Of a stretch of DNA of 64,000 nucleotides, positions 26,078 to 34,893 are shown one piece after another. The translations under genes and the position numbers were made by a program. The stretch lies in NCBI GenBank assembly GCA_965227155.1, contig OZ245731.1:992001-1056000 (forward strand), read 5' to 3'. The stretch is from UBA6059 sp965227155. GTDB taxonomy: Bacteria > Bacteroidota > Bacteroidia > Cytophagales > Cyclobacteriaceae. Each line of letters starts with the position of its first letter. The stretch's first letter is position 1. Under the pieces are notes generated by a model. That model was not told the DNA's origin. It saw only the letters and a list, made by a program, of their open reading frames with translations, and did not search any database.

Positions 26078-27265
26078 TTATAACTCCCGCAATGCCTCTC
26101 TGGCCTCTTTATGAACAGCATCACCTCGTTTGGCGCGTTTTTTCACTTCCTTAAAATAGTATTCTGCACGATCCTCCTCCCGATTGCGCTCTGCGATTTT
26201 CCCTAAATTCAATAAAGAATAGATGGTATAGCCTCGCTCTGCATCACCTGAGGCATCCCCGTATTGGACTGCCATCTCATAGTATTTTTGGGCAGACTCC
26301 AGCTGATTCCAGTTACGATAGATCTCCCCTAAAAAGAAGGTGGCATACCTGGCGCTATTAAACTCATAGCCATTATAGGCGCTATCGAGGCGATGGAGTA
26401 TTTCCAATGATTCCTTTTCACACTTTCTGTAGTCCCCGGTGTGATAGAGTAACCTGGCATAATACCTATGGAAATAAGGGTTATTGGGGAAGGCAGTACT
26501 AAGATACTCTGCAATCTGCAGGCTTTCATAGGGTCTGTTCTCCTCAGCAGCCAAAATGCGCATCAGAAAATACTGTGCCTCAGTACGGGTGTAAAAGGCA
26601 TTACGTGCAACCTCCTTGAGCTGCTTTATACCCAATTCTTTGTCGCCCGGTTCAAAAAAAAGTAATATAGGCTTTAGCAGCGGGTAATTTTCAGGTACCC
26701 ACTCACGGTAATAGTTGAATAAAGCATCACCGAATAATAGCTCAGGGCTAAATTCATCATTATCTCTGATTTCATCCAGATAGTCCAATGCGCGCTTTCC
26801 CGCAAGAGCTGCCTTGCGCCAATTTTTTCGCTCACTTTCCAGCCTTCCGATGAAGGCATAGGTTGCTGACATAAAAAATGCCCCTTCAATGGTACTACCT
26901 CGCTCGTAGATGCGCTCGGAAAGCAAAAGCGAGGTATCCATGTAGGCGTAAAATTGCTCGTCGTATCGGGTAACATCCAAGTCAGGCATAATCCGCCACC
27001 ATTGGCTAAGCCCCATCATAAAATAGGGCAATGGGTGCCACCCGTATTTTGCTTTTAGTACCCTGAATTGAATGTTGGCATCTTCAAAATTGAAATTGTA
27101 CATATTATTGATGGCTGCTGTAGATTCCATTTGAATCTGCTCATCCAACAATAATATGGGTATGGAATCCGGCGTGTCTGGAATAGATCCCGCGCTTAAT
27201 GTACTAAAATGCAGGGTTGTCAATAACCCAAAAACTAAGACTAAAATCCTCACAATTTCCCTCAT
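26078..27265 (-). CDS. Secreted tetratricopeptide-repeat protein
   Basis: A 395-residue protein with an N-terminal signal peptide (hydrophobic IVRILVLVFGLLTTLHF, cleavage near residue 25). After it come helical repeats: an early NFEDANIQFRVLKAKYG unit, and clear TPR-like repeats at the end, such as ARYATFFLGEIYRNWNQLESAQKYYEMAV and YSLLNLGKIAERNREEDRAEYYFKEV. TPR proteins of this type in the Bacteroidota periplasm act as assembly scaffolds, but no specific partner is visible. A -7-like TACCTTTG lies 14 bp upstream. It stands alone on the minus strand. Confidence 0.8.
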   Translation of the reverse strand: MREIVRILVLVFGLLTTLHFSTLSAGSIPDTPDSIPILLLDEQIQMESTAAINNMYNFNFEDANIQFRVLKAKYGWHPLPYFMMGLSQWWRIMPDLDVTRYDEQFYAYMDTSLLLSERIYERGSTIEGAFFMSATYAFIGRLESERKNWRKAALAGKRALDYLDEIRDNDEFSPELLFGDALFNYYREWVPENYPLLKPILLFFEPGDKELGIKQLKEVARNAFYTRTEAQYFLMRILAAEENRPYESLQIAEYLSTAFPNNPYFHRYYARLLYHTGDYRKCEKESLEILHRLDSAYNGYEFNSARYATFFLGEIYRNWNQLESAQKYYEMAVQYGDASGDAERGYTIYSLLNLGKIAERNREEDRAEYYFKEVKKRAKRGDAVHKEAREALREL

Positions 27266-27278
27266 GCAATTATTAATC

Positions 27279-27286
27279 CAAAGGTA
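27279..27286 (-). promoter_or_regulatory. -7 element before the TPR gene
   Basis: TACCTTTG on the minus strand fits TAnnTTTG and lies 13 bases before the ATG. No good TTTG lies 19 bases upstream (a TTTC lies 22 upstream), so only half of the promoter is convincing. Confidence 0.35.
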
Positions 27287-27622
27287 GTTCTCCTTAAAGC
27301 TTTATTTAGAAACGAATACATTTTTGTAAAGATTTCTTTTCATCCCGGAATTAAATTAAGCCCTTAAACCAATAATTATTTTACCAATAGAAACAGCATA
27401 GTTCCTGAATCCATTTAGTTTTGATAATATTGAACTTTAGATATTAAATGAACAATGTCATTTCCAACCAAGGATTGTGTCCTCAAAATCCATAATTTTA
27501 ATTCTGATTTGAGGCAATACACTACCCAGGGTAAATAGGAAAAAGACATACTGGGAATATTTAATATCAATGAAAAGTGGATTTTCCAACAGCAGTCAAA
27601 ATCAACTTAAACGATCAATTAC
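27287..27622. other. Divergent intergenic region, TPR gene / cmoA
   Basis: 336 bp, AT-rich. An imperfect hairpin, CCTCAAAATC with GATTTGAGG, lies near 27481-27514. No reading frame or known RNA is seen. It should carry the cmoA promoter but I find no full consensus. Confidence 0.4.
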
Positions 27623-28348
27623 ATGTCTGAAGATAAAGTATTTAACGACCCAAAATCAGGGGCGGCAGATTTCAAATTTGGTACGCAGGTAGTATCTGTG
27701 TTTGATGATATGGTAGGCCGGTCAGTGCCTTTTTACCATGAGATCCAGCGAATGGTGACCGAGCTTGGAGCAGACTTTGCCAAGCCTGGAACCAACGTGT
27801 ATGATTTGGGCTGCTCTACCGGTACTACACTAATCAACTTAAATCAGACCATCCCGGATAATGTGAAGTTTATAGGCATAGACGATAGCGATGAAATGCT
27901 AAAGAAATGCGAGGGCAACTTCAAAAAAGCCAATTTCTCCCGGAAATATGAATTGCGCAATGCTGACCTTAACCAGGGCATTTCCATAGATAATGCTTCA
28001 GTAGTCATCATGTGTCTTACCCTGCAATTTATCCGTCCGCTTTACAGAGAAAAACTCATTCGCAACGTTTACGATAGTCTGCAGGAGGATGGTTGCCTCA
28101 TATTGGTTGAAAAAGTGCTGGGCGAAGACAGCCTGTTCAACCGCCTTTTCATCAAATATTATTATGAAATGAAAAAGCGCAATAATTACAGCGAAATGGA
28201 GATATCCCAAAAGCGAGAGGCGCTTGAAAATGTATTGATCCCTTACAAGCTGGAAGAAAACAAGGAGATGCTTTTTCAGCAAAACTTCCGCTATGTAGAA
28301 ACCTTCTTCAAATGGTATAATTTCACAGGCATAATCGCAGTTAAGTAA
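27623..28348 (+). CDS. cmoA: Carboxy-S-adenosyl-L-methionine synthase
   Basis: A 241-residue member of the SAM-binding family that converts SAM and prephenate to carboxy-SAM, the donor for the 5-oxyacetic acid group of wobble uridine in tRNA. VFDDMVGRSVPFYHEIQ, motif I VYDLGCSTGTTL (59-70) and GIDDSDEML (85-93) match CmoA. The C-terminal YSEMEISQKREALENVLIPY keeps the arginine that holds the carboxylate in CmoA. No cmoB follows. Instead a membrane methyltransferase-like gene overlaps its stop codon by one base. Confidence 0.92.
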   Translation: MSEDKVFNDPKSGAADFKFGTQVVSVFDDMVGRSVPFYHEIQRMVTELGADFAKPGTNVYDLGCSTGTTLINLNQTIPDNVKFIGIDDSDEMLKKCEGNFKKANFSRKYELRNADLNQGISIDNASVVIMCLTLQFIRPLYREKLIRNVYDSLQEDGCLILVEKVLGEDSLFNRLFIKYYYEMKKRNNYSEMEISQKREALENVLIPYKLEENKEMLFQQNFRYVETFFKWYNFTGIIAVK

Positions 28349-29055
28349 TGGTTAAAATCGGCAACTTCTTTTTTCACTACCGGAATTTCATTTTCCCAAT
28401 ATTCTATGCTGCGCTGTTTATACCCTCACCGCAGATTTTCGATAATACCTTCACAGCTTTTTGGATTGGCCTGTTGATTACGGCTATTGGTCAGGGCGTA
28501 CGATTTTTAACCATCGGGTTGGATTATATCATCCGTGGTGGGAAAGATCGCCGGGTGTATGCCGAGGACCTAGTGACTACCGGTATTTTTGCCCATAGCC
28601 GAAATCCCATGTATGTGGGCAATGTGCTTATGCTTTGGGGTATGGGTGTGCTTGCAAACAACCTTCTTTTCCTTGTCATCATGGGGCCTTTCTTCCTGTT
28701 TATTTATCAATCGATAATCAGAGCCGAAGAAAATTTTCTGGAAAATAAATTTGGCCAGGCCTTTAAGGACTATTGCAATGATGTAAACAGATGGCTGCCT
28801 TCCCTCAAGGGATTGGGCTCTACTTTGAGTGATTCAAGTTTTAAATGGAAGCGCGTCATTCTCAAAGAATACAATACAACCTTCTACTGGACGTTGGCAG
28901 CAGTGATTTTACTGGCTAAAAATAGCTATGAAACCATCCCACAGGAACAATTCAGAAAGCTCGATGAGTCTTTTATGGCAGTAGGCGTCACCATTGTTGC
29001 TGTTTATGTGATCATAAAAATTCTGAAAAAACAGAAAATCATGGTGAGTGATTAG
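28348..29055 (+). CDS. Isoprenylcysteine carboxyl methyltransferase-like / phospholipid methyltransferase family membrane protein
   Basis: A 235-residue integral membrane protein with at least five hydrophobic segments. The family signature is GIFAHSRNPMYVGNVLMLWG (about 87-106) followed by EENFLENKFGQAFKDYCNDVNRWLP (about 131-155), where the SAM and substrate sites lie. Relatives methylate lipids, isoprenoids or membrane-bound small molecules, and the substrate here is unknown. It shares the TAATG overlap with cmoA, so the two are co-translated. Its end overlaps the convergent DUF2256 gene by 4 bp. Confidence 0.85.
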   Translation: MVKIGNFFFHYRNFIFPIFYAALFIPSPQIFDNTFTAFWIGLLITAIGQGVRFLTIGLDYIIRGGKDRRVYAEDLVTTGIFAHSRNPMYVGNVLMLWGMGVLANNLLFLVIMGPFFLFIYQSIIRAEENFLENKFGQAFKDYCNDVNRWLPSLKGLGSTLSDSSFKWKRVILKEYNTTFYWTLAAVILLAKNSYETIPQEQFRKLDESFMAVGVTIVAVYVIIKILKKQKIMVSD

Positions 29056-29201
29056 TGCCCGTTTTGATGCTTATTGCGTCGGCATCTTTCGCTGCAATAG
29101 ACTACATTTTCCCAGTCCTTGGCCCATTTCTTTCTCCACTTAAATGGCCGTTGGCAAACAGGACAGATTTTTTCCGGCAAATCAGCTTTTTTTACGGCCA
29201 T
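29052..29201 (-). CDS. DUF2256 zinc-ribbon protein
   Basis: A 49-residue protein, MAVKKADLPEKICPVCQRPF followed by KWRKKWAKDWENVVYCSERCRR. Four cysteines (CPVC and CSERC) make a small zinc ribbon. This is DUF2256, a family very often encoded beside a cryptochrome/photolyase. Its ATG overlaps the last 10 bp of the cryptochrome gene, so it is translated from the same mRNA. Function is unknown. Zinc binding and a helper role for the photolyase are inferences. Confidence 0.9.
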   Translation of the reverse strand: MAVKKADLPEKICPVCQRPFKWRKKWAKDWENVVYCSERCRRNKHQNGH

Positions 29202-30649
29202 CGATTTTTTACGGTATGTCTCTTCAAAATGCGGTCAGCCTCTTTTCTTACCTCAGCATTGCCCTTCATGCTGTAGAGCTGTTTACTTGCAAACTTTGAG
29301 GCTTCTTTTACATCAACAATTGGTGCAGGATAATTTTCTCCTAACCTAAAATTCAAAAATTCCTGTTCCATAGCAGGAATTAACCAGGGTTCATGCAGAT
29401 ATTGTTCGGGCAAGTCCTTTAACTCCGGCACCCATTGCCTGATAAATGAGCCATCAGCATCATGGTCTTTTGATTGCTTTACGGGATTGTAAATCCGGAT
29501 GGTATTGATGCCGGTGGTACCTGCTTGCATTTGAAATTGTGGATAATGAATACCGGGCTCAAAGTCCAAAAACTGGGCTGCCAGGTATTCAGCGCCTTTT
29601 TTCCAGTCCAACCACAGGTGATGGGTAAGAAAAGACACTACCATAGCCCGCATTCTAAAGTTTAGGTAGCCTGTTGCCTTCACACAACGCATGCATGCAT
29701 CTACCAAAGGATATCCGGTTTGTCCGCTTTTCCAGGCATGAAACTTTTCTTCATTCCATTGATTTCTGATGCTGTTATAGCCCCGATTGATATTTTCAAA
29801 CTCATAGCGATCTTCCATTTCAAATTTCTGTATGAAATGGCAGTGCCATCGCAGCCTTGACCCAAAGCTCGTTAATGCCCGCTTATTGCCGCCCTCCTTT
29901 TTGCAGCGCTGCATAGCCTGATAAACCTGTCTCATCGAAAGGTTGCCCCATGCGAGATAGGGCGAAAGCCGACTGCAGCTTTTTCGACTGGCTTGTGGTT
30001 TACTGATATGTTGATTGTAGGATTGATGGCGGTCATTCAGAAATGAGTGCAAATAACGGTAGGCCATAGTTTCGCCACCCGTTTGAAAATCAGTGTGATC
30101 TGACTTAATTCCTGCAGGCAATTCTCCTATTGGGGATGACCATGGCGGTGTATGGATGTCGAGGGATTCCAGCTGAGGATTTTGCTGAGGCTGTCCCATG
30201 AAACCATACCAGAGTTTGCTCCATTGATCTCGGTTCTTTTTACCCCTGATTACCCCATTATTTTGAAACTCATGCCAGGATATGCCTCTCTCCTCAAACC
30301 ACCTGGCCATTTTTTTGTCACGCTGATAAGTTACAGCCAGACCTGTTTCCTGATGTGCGTACACATTTTGGATGTCAAAGTTGTTTGCCAGTTCAGTGAA
30401 AGCAGCTTCCACTTCACCATAATAAATAGCTATTTCTTGTTTTCCCAGCTGTTTCAGTTGGTGATTGATATCTTTAATCGATTGCCAGACAAATCGCCAA
30501 TGCCGCTCATTGCTTTCCGGTGCTTGCATAAGGGATGGCTCAAAGCAATACAATAAGATTATTGGCATGCCGGCTTTTTGAGCCGCCTCCAGTGGGGCAT
30601 GATCCCTCAGGCGCAAATCTCGTTTCAGCCAAACTACATTTATTGACAT
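29192..30649 (-). CDS. Cryptochrome / deoxyribodipyrimidine photolyase family protein
   Basis: A 485-residue flavoprotein. The N-terminal Rossmann domain starts INVVWLKRDLRLRDHAPL. The C-terminal FAD domain includes RLSPYLAWGNLSMRQVY, TGYPLVDACMRCVKATGYLNFRMRAMVVSFLTHHL and the late FEPGIHYPQFQMQAGTTGIN. It belongs to the branch whose C-terminal motif ends TTGINTIRIYNPVKQS. It either repairs UV dimers with blue light or acts as a light sensor. I use the second ATG (30649), which begins the conserved strand. The first ATG at 30670 adds seven residues and approaches the divergent gene. Downstream it overlaps the DUF2256 gene. Confidence 0.92.
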   Translation of the reverse strand: MSINVVWLKRDLRLRDHAPLEAAQKAGMPIILLYCFEPSLMQAPESNERHWRFVWQSIKDINHQLKQLGKQEIAIYYGEVEAAFTELANNFDIQNVYAHQETGLAVTYQRDKKMARWFEERGISWHEFQNNGVIRGKKNRDQWSKLWYGFMGQPQQNPQLESLDIHTPPWSSPIGELPAGIKSDHTDFQTGGETMAYRYLHSFLNDRHQSYNQHISKPQASRKSCSRLSPYLAWGNLSMRQVYQAMQRCKKEGGNKRALTSFGSRLRWHCHFIQKFEMEDRYEFENINRGYNSIRNQWNEEKFHAWKSGQTGYPLVDACMRCVKATGYLNFRMRAMVVSFLTHHLWLDWKKGAEYLAAQFLDFEPGIHYPQFQMQAGTTGINTIRIYNPVKQSKDHDADGSFIRQWVPELKDLPEQYLHEPWLIPAMEQEFLNFRLGENYPAPIVDVKEASKFASKQLYSMKGNAEVRKEADRILKRHTVKNRWP

Positions 30650-30688
30650 AATGACAAAACAAGACTCCATGAGCCTTGTTTTTTGGAT

Positions 30689-30967
30689 ATGGATAAAAAT
30701 TTAACCCCAGAAACGATAGATCGGATTGTAGAAATGGCCTGGGAAGATCGCACAACCTTTGATGCCATAGAATTTCAGTTTGGGCTTGGAGAGCAAGAAG
30801 TAATCGAGCTTATGCGTAATGAAATGAAACCCTCTAGCTTTAAAATGTGGAGAAAGCGTGTACAGGGACGATCTACAAAACATCAACAAAAGCGTGATGC
30901 TATGACTACACGATTCAAATCCACAAGGCAAAAGTCTATCACGCACAACAAGATCAGCAAAAGATAG
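30689..30967 (+). CDS. TIGR03643/DUF2805 family small protein
   Basis: A 92-residue protein starting MDKNLTPETIDRIVEMAWED with FDAIEFQFGLGEQEVIELMR and FKMWRKRVQGR. This fits the TIGR03643 (DUF2805) family, a helix-turn-helix-like small protein usually found next to photolyase or cryptochrome genes. The tail is lysine- and arginine-rich. ATG at 30689 is preferred over a TTG two codons earlier. It is divergent from the cryptochrome gene, with 39 bp between the two starts, so they share a promoter region. Confidence 0.9.
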   Translation: MDKNLTPETIDRIVEMAWEDRTTFDAIEFQFGLGEQEVIELMRNEMKPSSFKMWRKRVQGRSTKHQQKRDAMTTRFKSTRQKSITHNKISKR

Positions 30968-31236
30968 CTTTATGAGCTTGTCAAAAATTGTAAAATCTTA
31001 AAAGCCAATTATTTCGCTGTTGCTCATCCGAAACAGACATACGCAATCCCTTAAAATTTAAACTAAAAGCTACACTGGCGAATTAAAAGCCATTATCAGC
31101 AAATTACCCCACTACTTACCATTCTTTCGGATTACATTTTTTGATATAAAATCGCTTAAAACGGGCAGGAAATAAACATTTTTCGTAAGCGCTCTTTAAG
31201 TTAAACTTACTAATTTCGCCAGAAGCAAAAAAAGTG
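30968..31236. other. Intergenic region before the DUF2723 gene
   Basis: 269 bp without a credible reading frame. An A/T-rich stretch near 31135-31160 (TTTTTTGATATAAAAT) could carry promoter elements, but spacing to a TAnnTTTG box is not right. Nothing else is recognised. Confidence 0.35.
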
Positions 31237-34191
31237 ATGATGCAAGAGTACCGCAAGATTAATGTGATTACGGGCTGGGTAATGTTTCTGATTTCAGCCG
31301 TTGTTTATTATTTGACTGTTGAGCCCACGGCCAGTTATTGGGATTGTGGAGAATTTATAGCCGTATCTTACAAGCTGGAAGTTCCTCACCCTCCAGGCGC
31401 ACCTTTCTTTTTATTGATTGGACGATTGTTTTCTTTCCTCGCACTCAATAACACTGAAAATGTGGCCTTTGCTATCAATATGGTTAGTGTATTGTCCAGT
31501 GCTTTTACAATCCTGTTCCTATTCTGGTCTGTAACCCACCTTGCTAGAAAACTATTTCCCCAGGAGATCAACAGCAACCAGCTGATTGCTATTATGGGCA
31601 CAGGTGCTATAGCCTCATTAACCTACACTTTTTCAGATTCATTTTGGTTCTCCGCAGTAGAGGCTGAGGTTTATGCCATGTCATCTTTTTTTACCGCTTT
31701 TGTGGTGTGGGCCATTCTTAAGTGGGAGAATTTTGAAAATGAAGCAGACAGAAACCGATGGATGATTCTTATCGCCTACATGGTGGGCTTATCTATTGGT
31801 GTACACTTGCTGAATTTGGTAACCATTCCGGCATTGTCGCTCATTGTTTATTTCAAGCTTCGCGAAAAAGTTTCTATCAAGGGCATTGTAGCCACTATGG
31901 CCATTAGTGGGGCTATCATATTGGTAATCATGATTGGTGTAATTCCCGGCTTACCCAGTATAGCTGGATCATTTGAGATTTTCTTTGTGAATAGTCTTGG
32001 ACTGCCATTCGGGTCAGGTGCTGCTACATTTGCATTGCTCTTTTTGGGCGCTGTGGGCTATGCTATATACTACACGCATCAAAAGCAGATCGCCTGGATG
32101 AATACAGTAGCTATATGTTTTGCCTTCATTTTAATCGGCTATGCTTCTTATTCAATTGTATTGATCCGATCCAGTTATAATCCACCCATTGATGAGAACG
32201 ATCCTGAAAATGCTGTAAGCTTCGTATCATACCTCAAAAGGGAGCAGTATGGTGACAGACCTCTGCTTTATGGTCAATACTACACAGCAGAAATTGTCAA
32301 TCAGACTAAGGGTGATCCAATCTACCGAAAGGGTAAAGAGGAGTATGAGATCACTGATTATAAGGTTGAATATGAATATGATCCGGCTCAATCCACCATA
32401 CTTCCCAGAATGTACAGCTCTTCAGGAGCACATAAACAGCGTTATCAGGAAATTACCGGACTAAGGCCTGGGCAAAAACCCAGCTTTATTGATAACCTTT
32501 CATTTATGTTTCAGTACCAGCTGGGGCACATGTACATGCGCTATTTCCTTTGGAATTTTGCTGGGAGAGCTTCCGATATTCAAAATGCAGACTGGCTGAG
32601 CATTGGCGATAGTTTTAAAGAACTACCAGCTGAGCTCGAACAAAACAAAGGTCGAAATAACTATTATATGATCCCGCTATTACTAGGGTTGATCGGTCTT
32701 TTCTATCAGTATAGAAAGGATAGCAAGAACTTTGCTGTGGTGGTCATGCTGTTTTTCCTGACCGGAGCAGCGCTGGTATTGTATCTCAATTCACCACCGG
32801 TAGAGCCACGTGAGCGGGATTATATCTATGCGGGTTCTTATTATGCCTTTAGCTTTTGGGTGGGTTTTGCAGTGCTCGCACTCCATGACCTTTTCAATAA
32901 ACTGATGAAAGGCTCTGTGGCAGCTCCGGTATTGGCCATACTGCTTACTTTACCTGCACCGGTTCTCATGGCTACTGAAAACTGGGACGATCACGACCGC
33001 TCAGACAGGTATTTTTCGGTAGACTCTGCCAAAAACTTCCTGGCCAGCTGTGCGCCAAATGCAGTTATCTTCACTGGCGGTGATAATGATACCTTCCCTC
33101 TATGGTATGTTCAGGAGGTAGAAGGGTTCAGAACGGATGTCAGGGTAATTGTATTGAGCTATTACAACACAGATTGGTATATAGAACAATCTACACGGCA
33201 GCATTATGAGTCAGAACCGTTTAAATACACGCTAGACCTTGAGAATTATATTCAAGGTGGGCCAAATGATTATCTGCCTGTGGTGGAAAACCCAAGTGTG
33301 AAGGGGGCAATCAACGTAAAGCAATATCTCAAGCTGCTTAAAGAAAACCACCCTGCTCTGCAAGTGCCTACTTCGATTAGTAGCTACAATTCTGTGCCTG
33401 CCCGCTCCATGTTCTTAAACATTGACACAGAAGTAGTCGATAAAATGGGCATAATTCCTCCAGATATGAGAGACCTAATGGTCGACAGAATGCAGTGGAA
33501 TGTGAAAGGCAATGGACTGGAAAAGAAAGATTTGGCTATCATTGATCTTATCACATCCAACAATTGGGAAAGACCTATTTACTTTAACAACACCTCATTA
33601 AATGGTGTGAATATCGACATTAGAAAATATGTAGTGCAGGAAGGTACTGCCTATCGTTTGCTCCCTGTGGAAAATCCTGATGCCTCTGGCCTATTGGTAA
33701 ATACAGAGGTGATGTATGATAACCTCATGAATAATTTCCACTGGAGGGAGTTAGACAATCCAGACGTTTATTATTCTGAGGACTACAGAAACTTTGTATT
33801 GAACCACAGAGCAACTTTCAATACGCTGGCACAGGCATTACTAGCCGAGGGTGATACCGAAAGGGCTAAGGAAGCCTTACTTACCTGCCTGGAATTGATG
33901 CCAGATGATGCCATCATGTTTGACCATTTCACGGTACAGCAGGTAGGCATGCTCATGGATGTGGGCGAAGAAGAATTGGCTAAGCAGATAGCGGATATCA
34001 CCAGTCAGCGATCCGATGAAATGCTGACCTATCTTTTTGCTAACAATATCAATGACCGATTGGAAATACAGCGAAACCTTGTTTCTCTGAATGAATTAGC
34101 CAGGGCATTTAGTCGATTTGGCGATGCGGAATTGGCTACAAAATACCAGGAGCTATTTAGAAAGCATTATGGCGTAAGCCAGAGCTTTTAA
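31237..34191 (+). CDS. DUF2723 membrane protein, GT-C glycosyltransferase-like, with TPR-like C-terminus
   Basis: A 984-residue protein. The N-terminal half is DUF2723: VITGWVMFLISAVVYYLTVEPTASYWDCGEF (acidic residues in the first loop, as in GT-C protein mannosyltransferases), PHPPGAPFFLLIGR, then about twelve transmembrane segments to residue 575. A soluble part follows with GGDNDTFPLWYVQEVEGFRTDVRVI, then RPIYF and helical TPR-like repeats at 850-980. Bacteroidota DUF2723 proteins are thought to transfer sugars from lipid carriers at the outer face of the inner membrane. The reading frame also has GTG one codon earlier. A strong terminator follows. Confidence 0.88.
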   Translation: MMQEYRKINVITGWVMFLISAVVYYLTVEPTASYWDCGEFIAVSYKLEVPHPPGAPFFLLIGRLFSFLALNNTENVAFAINMVSVLSSAFTILFLFWSVTHLARKLFPQEINSNQLIAIMGTGAIASLTYTFSDSFWFSAVEAEVYAMSSFFTAFVVWAILKWENFENEADRNRWMILIAYMVGLSIGVHLLNLVTIPALSLIVYFKLREKVSIKGIVATMAISGAIILVIMIGVIPGLPSIAGSFEIFFVNSLGLPFGSGAATFALLFLGAVGYAIYYTHQKQIAWMNTVAICFAFILIGYASYSIVLIRSSYNPPIDENDPENAVSFVSYLKREQYGDRPLLYGQYYTAEIVNQTKGDPIYRKGKEEYEITDYKVEYEYDPAQSTILPRMYSSSGAHKQRYQEITGLRPGQKPSFIDNLSFMFQYQLGHMYMRYFLWNFAGRASDIQNADWLSIGDSFKELPAELEQNKGRNNYYMIPLLLGLIGLFYQYRKDSKNFAVVVMLFFLTGAALVLYLNSPPVEPRERDYIYAGSYYAFSFWVGFAVLALHDLFNKLMKGSVAAPVLAILLTLPAPVLMATENWDDHDRSDRYFSVDSAKNFLASCAPNAVIFTGGDNDTFPLWYVQEVEGFRTDVRVIVLSYYNTDWYIEQSTRQHYESEPFKYTLDLENYIQGGPNDYLPVVENPSVKGAINVKQYLKLLKENHPALQVPTSISSYNSVPARSMFLNIDTEVVDKMGIIPPDMRDLMVDRMQWNVKGNGLEKKDLAIIDLITSNNWERPIYFNNTSLNGVNIDIRKYVVQEGTAYRLLPVENPDASGLLVNTEVMYDNLMNNFHWRELDNPDVYYSEDYRNFVLNHRATFNTLAQALLAEGDTERAKEALLTCLELMPDDAIMFDHFTVQQVGMLMDVGEEELAKQIADITSQRSDEMLTYLFANNINDRLEIQRNLVSLNELARAFSRFGDAELATKYQELFRKHYGVSQSF

Positions 34192-34214
34192 CAAAGGGAC
34201 TGTTGAATGCCAAT

Positions 34215-34250
34215 AAAAGGGTTGGAATTCTGAATTTCAACCCTTTTTGC
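34215..34250 (+). terminator. Rho-independent terminator after the DUF2723 gene
   Basis: AAAAGGGTTG (34215-34224) pairs with CAACCCTTTT (34238-34247). Inner bases extend the stem to about 15 pairs around a CTG loop, and a T tract follows. It begins 24 bp after the stop codon. Confidence 0.85.
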
Positions 34251-34355
34251 TTTTTGGAGTCCTATGCTTTATGGTTTTGCACAAGCAACCAGTAAGTAAA
34301 AAACATGTTATTATAGCTGCCGCCAAAATGTACTAATCCAAGAAAATGAGGATTA

Positions 34356-34742
34356 CTATTTTTTAAGGAATTTGAAAGCCTTTTTGTATCGGGTGATCTC
34401 ATCTTTTACTACCAAAAAATAATATCCGGTAGAAAAGTTTTTTACAGGTATTCTGAATACATCCTGTCCGATCTCTTCAGGCTCTATTTTGATTTCATTG
34501 CCAATGATGCTGTGCATCTCAAATTCTGTGTCTACTAATTCAGAATTTTGAATTTCTATGACAAGGTATTCTACAGCAGGATTGGGATATACCTCAATTT
34601 TATTGCTGATATTGATGGAAGATTGCTGGACAATTGGATTTTCAGCCTGTATACGCTTTGATTCACCTTGCTGTGCCAGCAAAGTACCGCTGGTCAGGCA
34701 AAGAGCAAAGAAGCATAATATGTAAGACAGACGTTTAATCAT
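34356..34742 (-). CDS. Small secreted protein with type IX (T9SS) sorting domain
   Basis: A 128-residue protein that is little more than a signal peptide (residues 1-23, ending LLAQ) and a type A sorting tail. The tail starts at IEVYPNPAVEYLVIE (about 50-64) and continues with the beta-sandwich strands FEMHSIIGNEI, VFRIPVKNFSTGYYFLVV and a basic end YKKAFKFLKK. Such a tail directs export by the gliding-linked type IX system and usually sits behind a large passenger. Here only about 25 residues separate it from the signal peptide. It may be a decayed cargo protein or a genuine mini-cargo. Confidence 0.82.
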   Translation of the reverse strand: MIKRLSYILCFFALCLTSGTLLAQQGESKRIQAENPIVQQSSINISNKIEVYPNPAVEYLVIEIQNSELVDTEFEMHSIIGNEIKIEPEEIGQDVFRIPVKNFSTGYYFLVVKDEITRYKKAFKFLKK

Positions 34743-34893
34743 TGAATATCCCAGTCAATTCATAAATTAATACAAATAACGAAAAAAAAAGAGCCTCGTT
34801 GGAATAATTTGCAGAAAATATTTTCGTTGGGCTGAATTTCATCCGTAACAAGCCTCTGTTATATATAATTATTCGAAGTTTTTATTTAATTAT

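Noticed and set aside
27481..27514. Imperfect hairpin CCTCAAAATC / GATTTGAGG as a terminator or riboswitch
   Set aside because: It has a bulge, no T tract and is not next to a gene end. No riboswitch pattern could be matched.
29055..29349. Plus-strand ORFs downstream of the ICMT-like gene
   Set aside because: They lie opposite the DUF2256 gene and the end of the cryptochrome gene, which explain the sequence better.
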